Both the position numbers and the translations under genes were made by a program. A stretch of 64,000 nt of DNA from Albula goreensis (taxonomy: Eukaryota; Chordata; Actinopteri; Albuliformes; Albulidae): NCBI GenBank assembly GCA_022829145.1, contig CM040745.1:25884906-25948905 (forward strand). Reading direction: 5' to 3'. Of the stretch, positions 62,531-64,000 are shown piece after piece (position 1 is the first letter of the stretch; each line of letters begins with the position of its first letter). The notes beneath the pieces are model-generated. The model saw only the letters and a list, made by a program, of their open reading frames with translations, ran no database searches and was not told where the DNA came from.

Positions 62531-64000
62531 TAATGGATTAATCAACTCAATGAAATGATAAAATAATGTCAAATGGCAAGAAAATGATAACTAGCACAGA
62601 TGGCCCCAAGGGCCTGGACATACTCCTTGTGTACTCCAGTGTGCTGGCCAAAAGGCACTATAGCTGACTGTACGACATCAACCACTGTGCTCAAGGATGC
62701 AAACACATGGTTCGTATGAGCAATTGTGGGACAAGCTTGAATTGAGAGGGTTTTTCTTTTTTCATTTTTTTCAAAGTTCATTCACTGTTTTTATAAGAAA
62801 ATTGCCAATCTCATTCCCAGTGAAGTCCTCTTTCTCCTGAGTTTGATGACAGACCTTATCACATTGGGATCTTATTCTATTCTACTGGGATATTATTCTC
62901 GTAGAGAAATTCATGGACATACCATATGATGATCACACCTTCCTACACAGTCACCACAAAGATAAAATATGTGGTCACAGAACTTAACACTAATGCTTGA
63001 GTGCACAGCACTGTGGCACATACGCATGAAAGTCTATACTTAGAAACGAAACATACCTTACAAGCTGCAGAGATGCTACTGTTTCAAAAAAGAGCGATCT
63101 ACCACAAAGTATTTGGGCCTACAGGTGTAGCTTGTAAGGAAGTGGGGCAGGAAACCAAGGCAGTAGATACAGCATCTGATTTTAATCAAACACATACAAC
63201 CCTTTCTGAAGCCTGGCACAAACTGTTACAGTATCTCCATCTTCCCACACAGCCAGCTCTCTTAAAACCTCAGACTAATGTGTGATGGGGAATTTAGATC
63301 TGTTTTACAAAAGTTCCCCCCTTCACATTTTAAACTTTTACCTGTTTCAAAAAACAAGTGAAAGAGAAAAATGGTACTCTCTAAAAATTCCAAAAGAATA
63401 ACACCAAAGCCCAACAGTGTGTCAGAAGTATTATGTTTAATCCAACCTTCTCAAATAACAGGTAATTAACCTATAATTCAGAAGAGAATATTTGAGTGTA
63501 AAATGTTACAATAAACATATGAATGCTTGCTTATGTAAATCACCTTAAGTATACTTTAACATTTCTTGAAGCATTTAAATGGTGTAATTTAATAAGTGAA
63601 AGTAAATGGTTTTTTCCAATAAAGAGTTGGGAGTTTTATTTCACTCTTTCATTCTCAATGAAAAATAGTCTATTTTTAGCATGCTTTGTAGCAAGCAGGT
63701 TTATTTTCTGAAGAAATATTTCTTGAGAGTATGAAAGTATTAAACACATTTTTCCAGTATTTACTTAGAATGTGACTCGAAAAGGGAATTTCAAATTGCT
63801 ACAACTGACTCATTTTATGGTCTCCAAATGAATATTTTCAAGTAAAAATAATAAAAAAAAATATCCCACCCTGTGTTTAGCACCATTGTTTCATACTAAG
63901 TCATACATAGTACTCTAAGGTGTATATTATTGAATTGTTATTTGTGTAAGTAAATGTAGTAAAAAAAAAAAATTAAAAAACCAAGATGTTCTTGCTGCAA

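Larger units (their letters stand above)
58181..64000. other. Region downstream of UBAC2
   Basis: Apart from the mariner element at 59752-60366 I see no gene. In mammals TM9SF2 follows UBAC2, but I recognise no TM9SF2 exon before the window ends. Open frames at 61174-61593 (-, 139 codons) and 62012-62530 (+, 172 codons) have no recognisable domain. Confidence 0.6.

Noticed and set aside
1..64000. CRISPR arrays, bacterial operons, rRNA or convincing tRNA genes
   Set aside because: No repeat-spacer structure, no rRNA-like sequence and no tRNA A/B-box pair with a cloverleaf was seen. The sequence is vertebrate nuclear DNA.

Overview
The window is AT-rich, intron-rich vertebrate nuclear DNA, most likely from a ray-finned fish. 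The evidence is a complete nine-exon UBAC2 gene spread over about 34 kb, two nested vertebrate-type GPCR genes, many microsatellites, DD34D mariner and Tc1-like transposon remnants, and short repeat tails typical of teleost genomes. I cannot name the species.

Layout. Positions 1 to about 22,980 show no convincing exon on either strand. They hold simple repeats and several stretches that look like candidate conserved non-coding DNA, and may form a regulatory desert upstream of UBAC2. UBAC2 lies on the + strand with coding exons from 23255 to 57049; all eight introns begin with GT and end with AG, and the joined reading frame gives 346 residues. Its 16.2 kb intron 4 (28233-44462) contains, on the - strand, GPR18 (CDS 28569-29564) and GPR183/EBI2 (CDS 39053-40120). 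Each has its coding sequence in one exon, preceded by an acceptor-like site a few bases to about 25 bases before the ATG and by a plausible upstream non-coding exon with ETS-type motifs. From about 58,180 to 64,000 there is no recognised gene, only a deleted mariner element and unremarkable AT-rich sequence.

How the genes relate. UBAC2 encodes an ER membrane, rhomboid-like protein with a C-terminal UBA domain. GPR183 is the oxysterol receptor that guides lymphocyte positioning, and GPR18 is a related class A receptor of immune cells. The receptors do not act in the UBAC2 pathway. What joins them is the nested arrangement, which matches the order and orientation I know from human 13q32.

I did not find a new multi-gene system. 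The observations most worth a second look are a 192 bp near-identical duplication flanking UBAC2 exon 2, a mariner copy carrying an inverted duplicate of its own transposase C-terminus, inferred lymphoid-type promoters for the nested receptors, an unexplained 192-codon ORF in UBAC2 intron 5, and clustered homeodomain and CTCF-like motifs in non-coding DNA.
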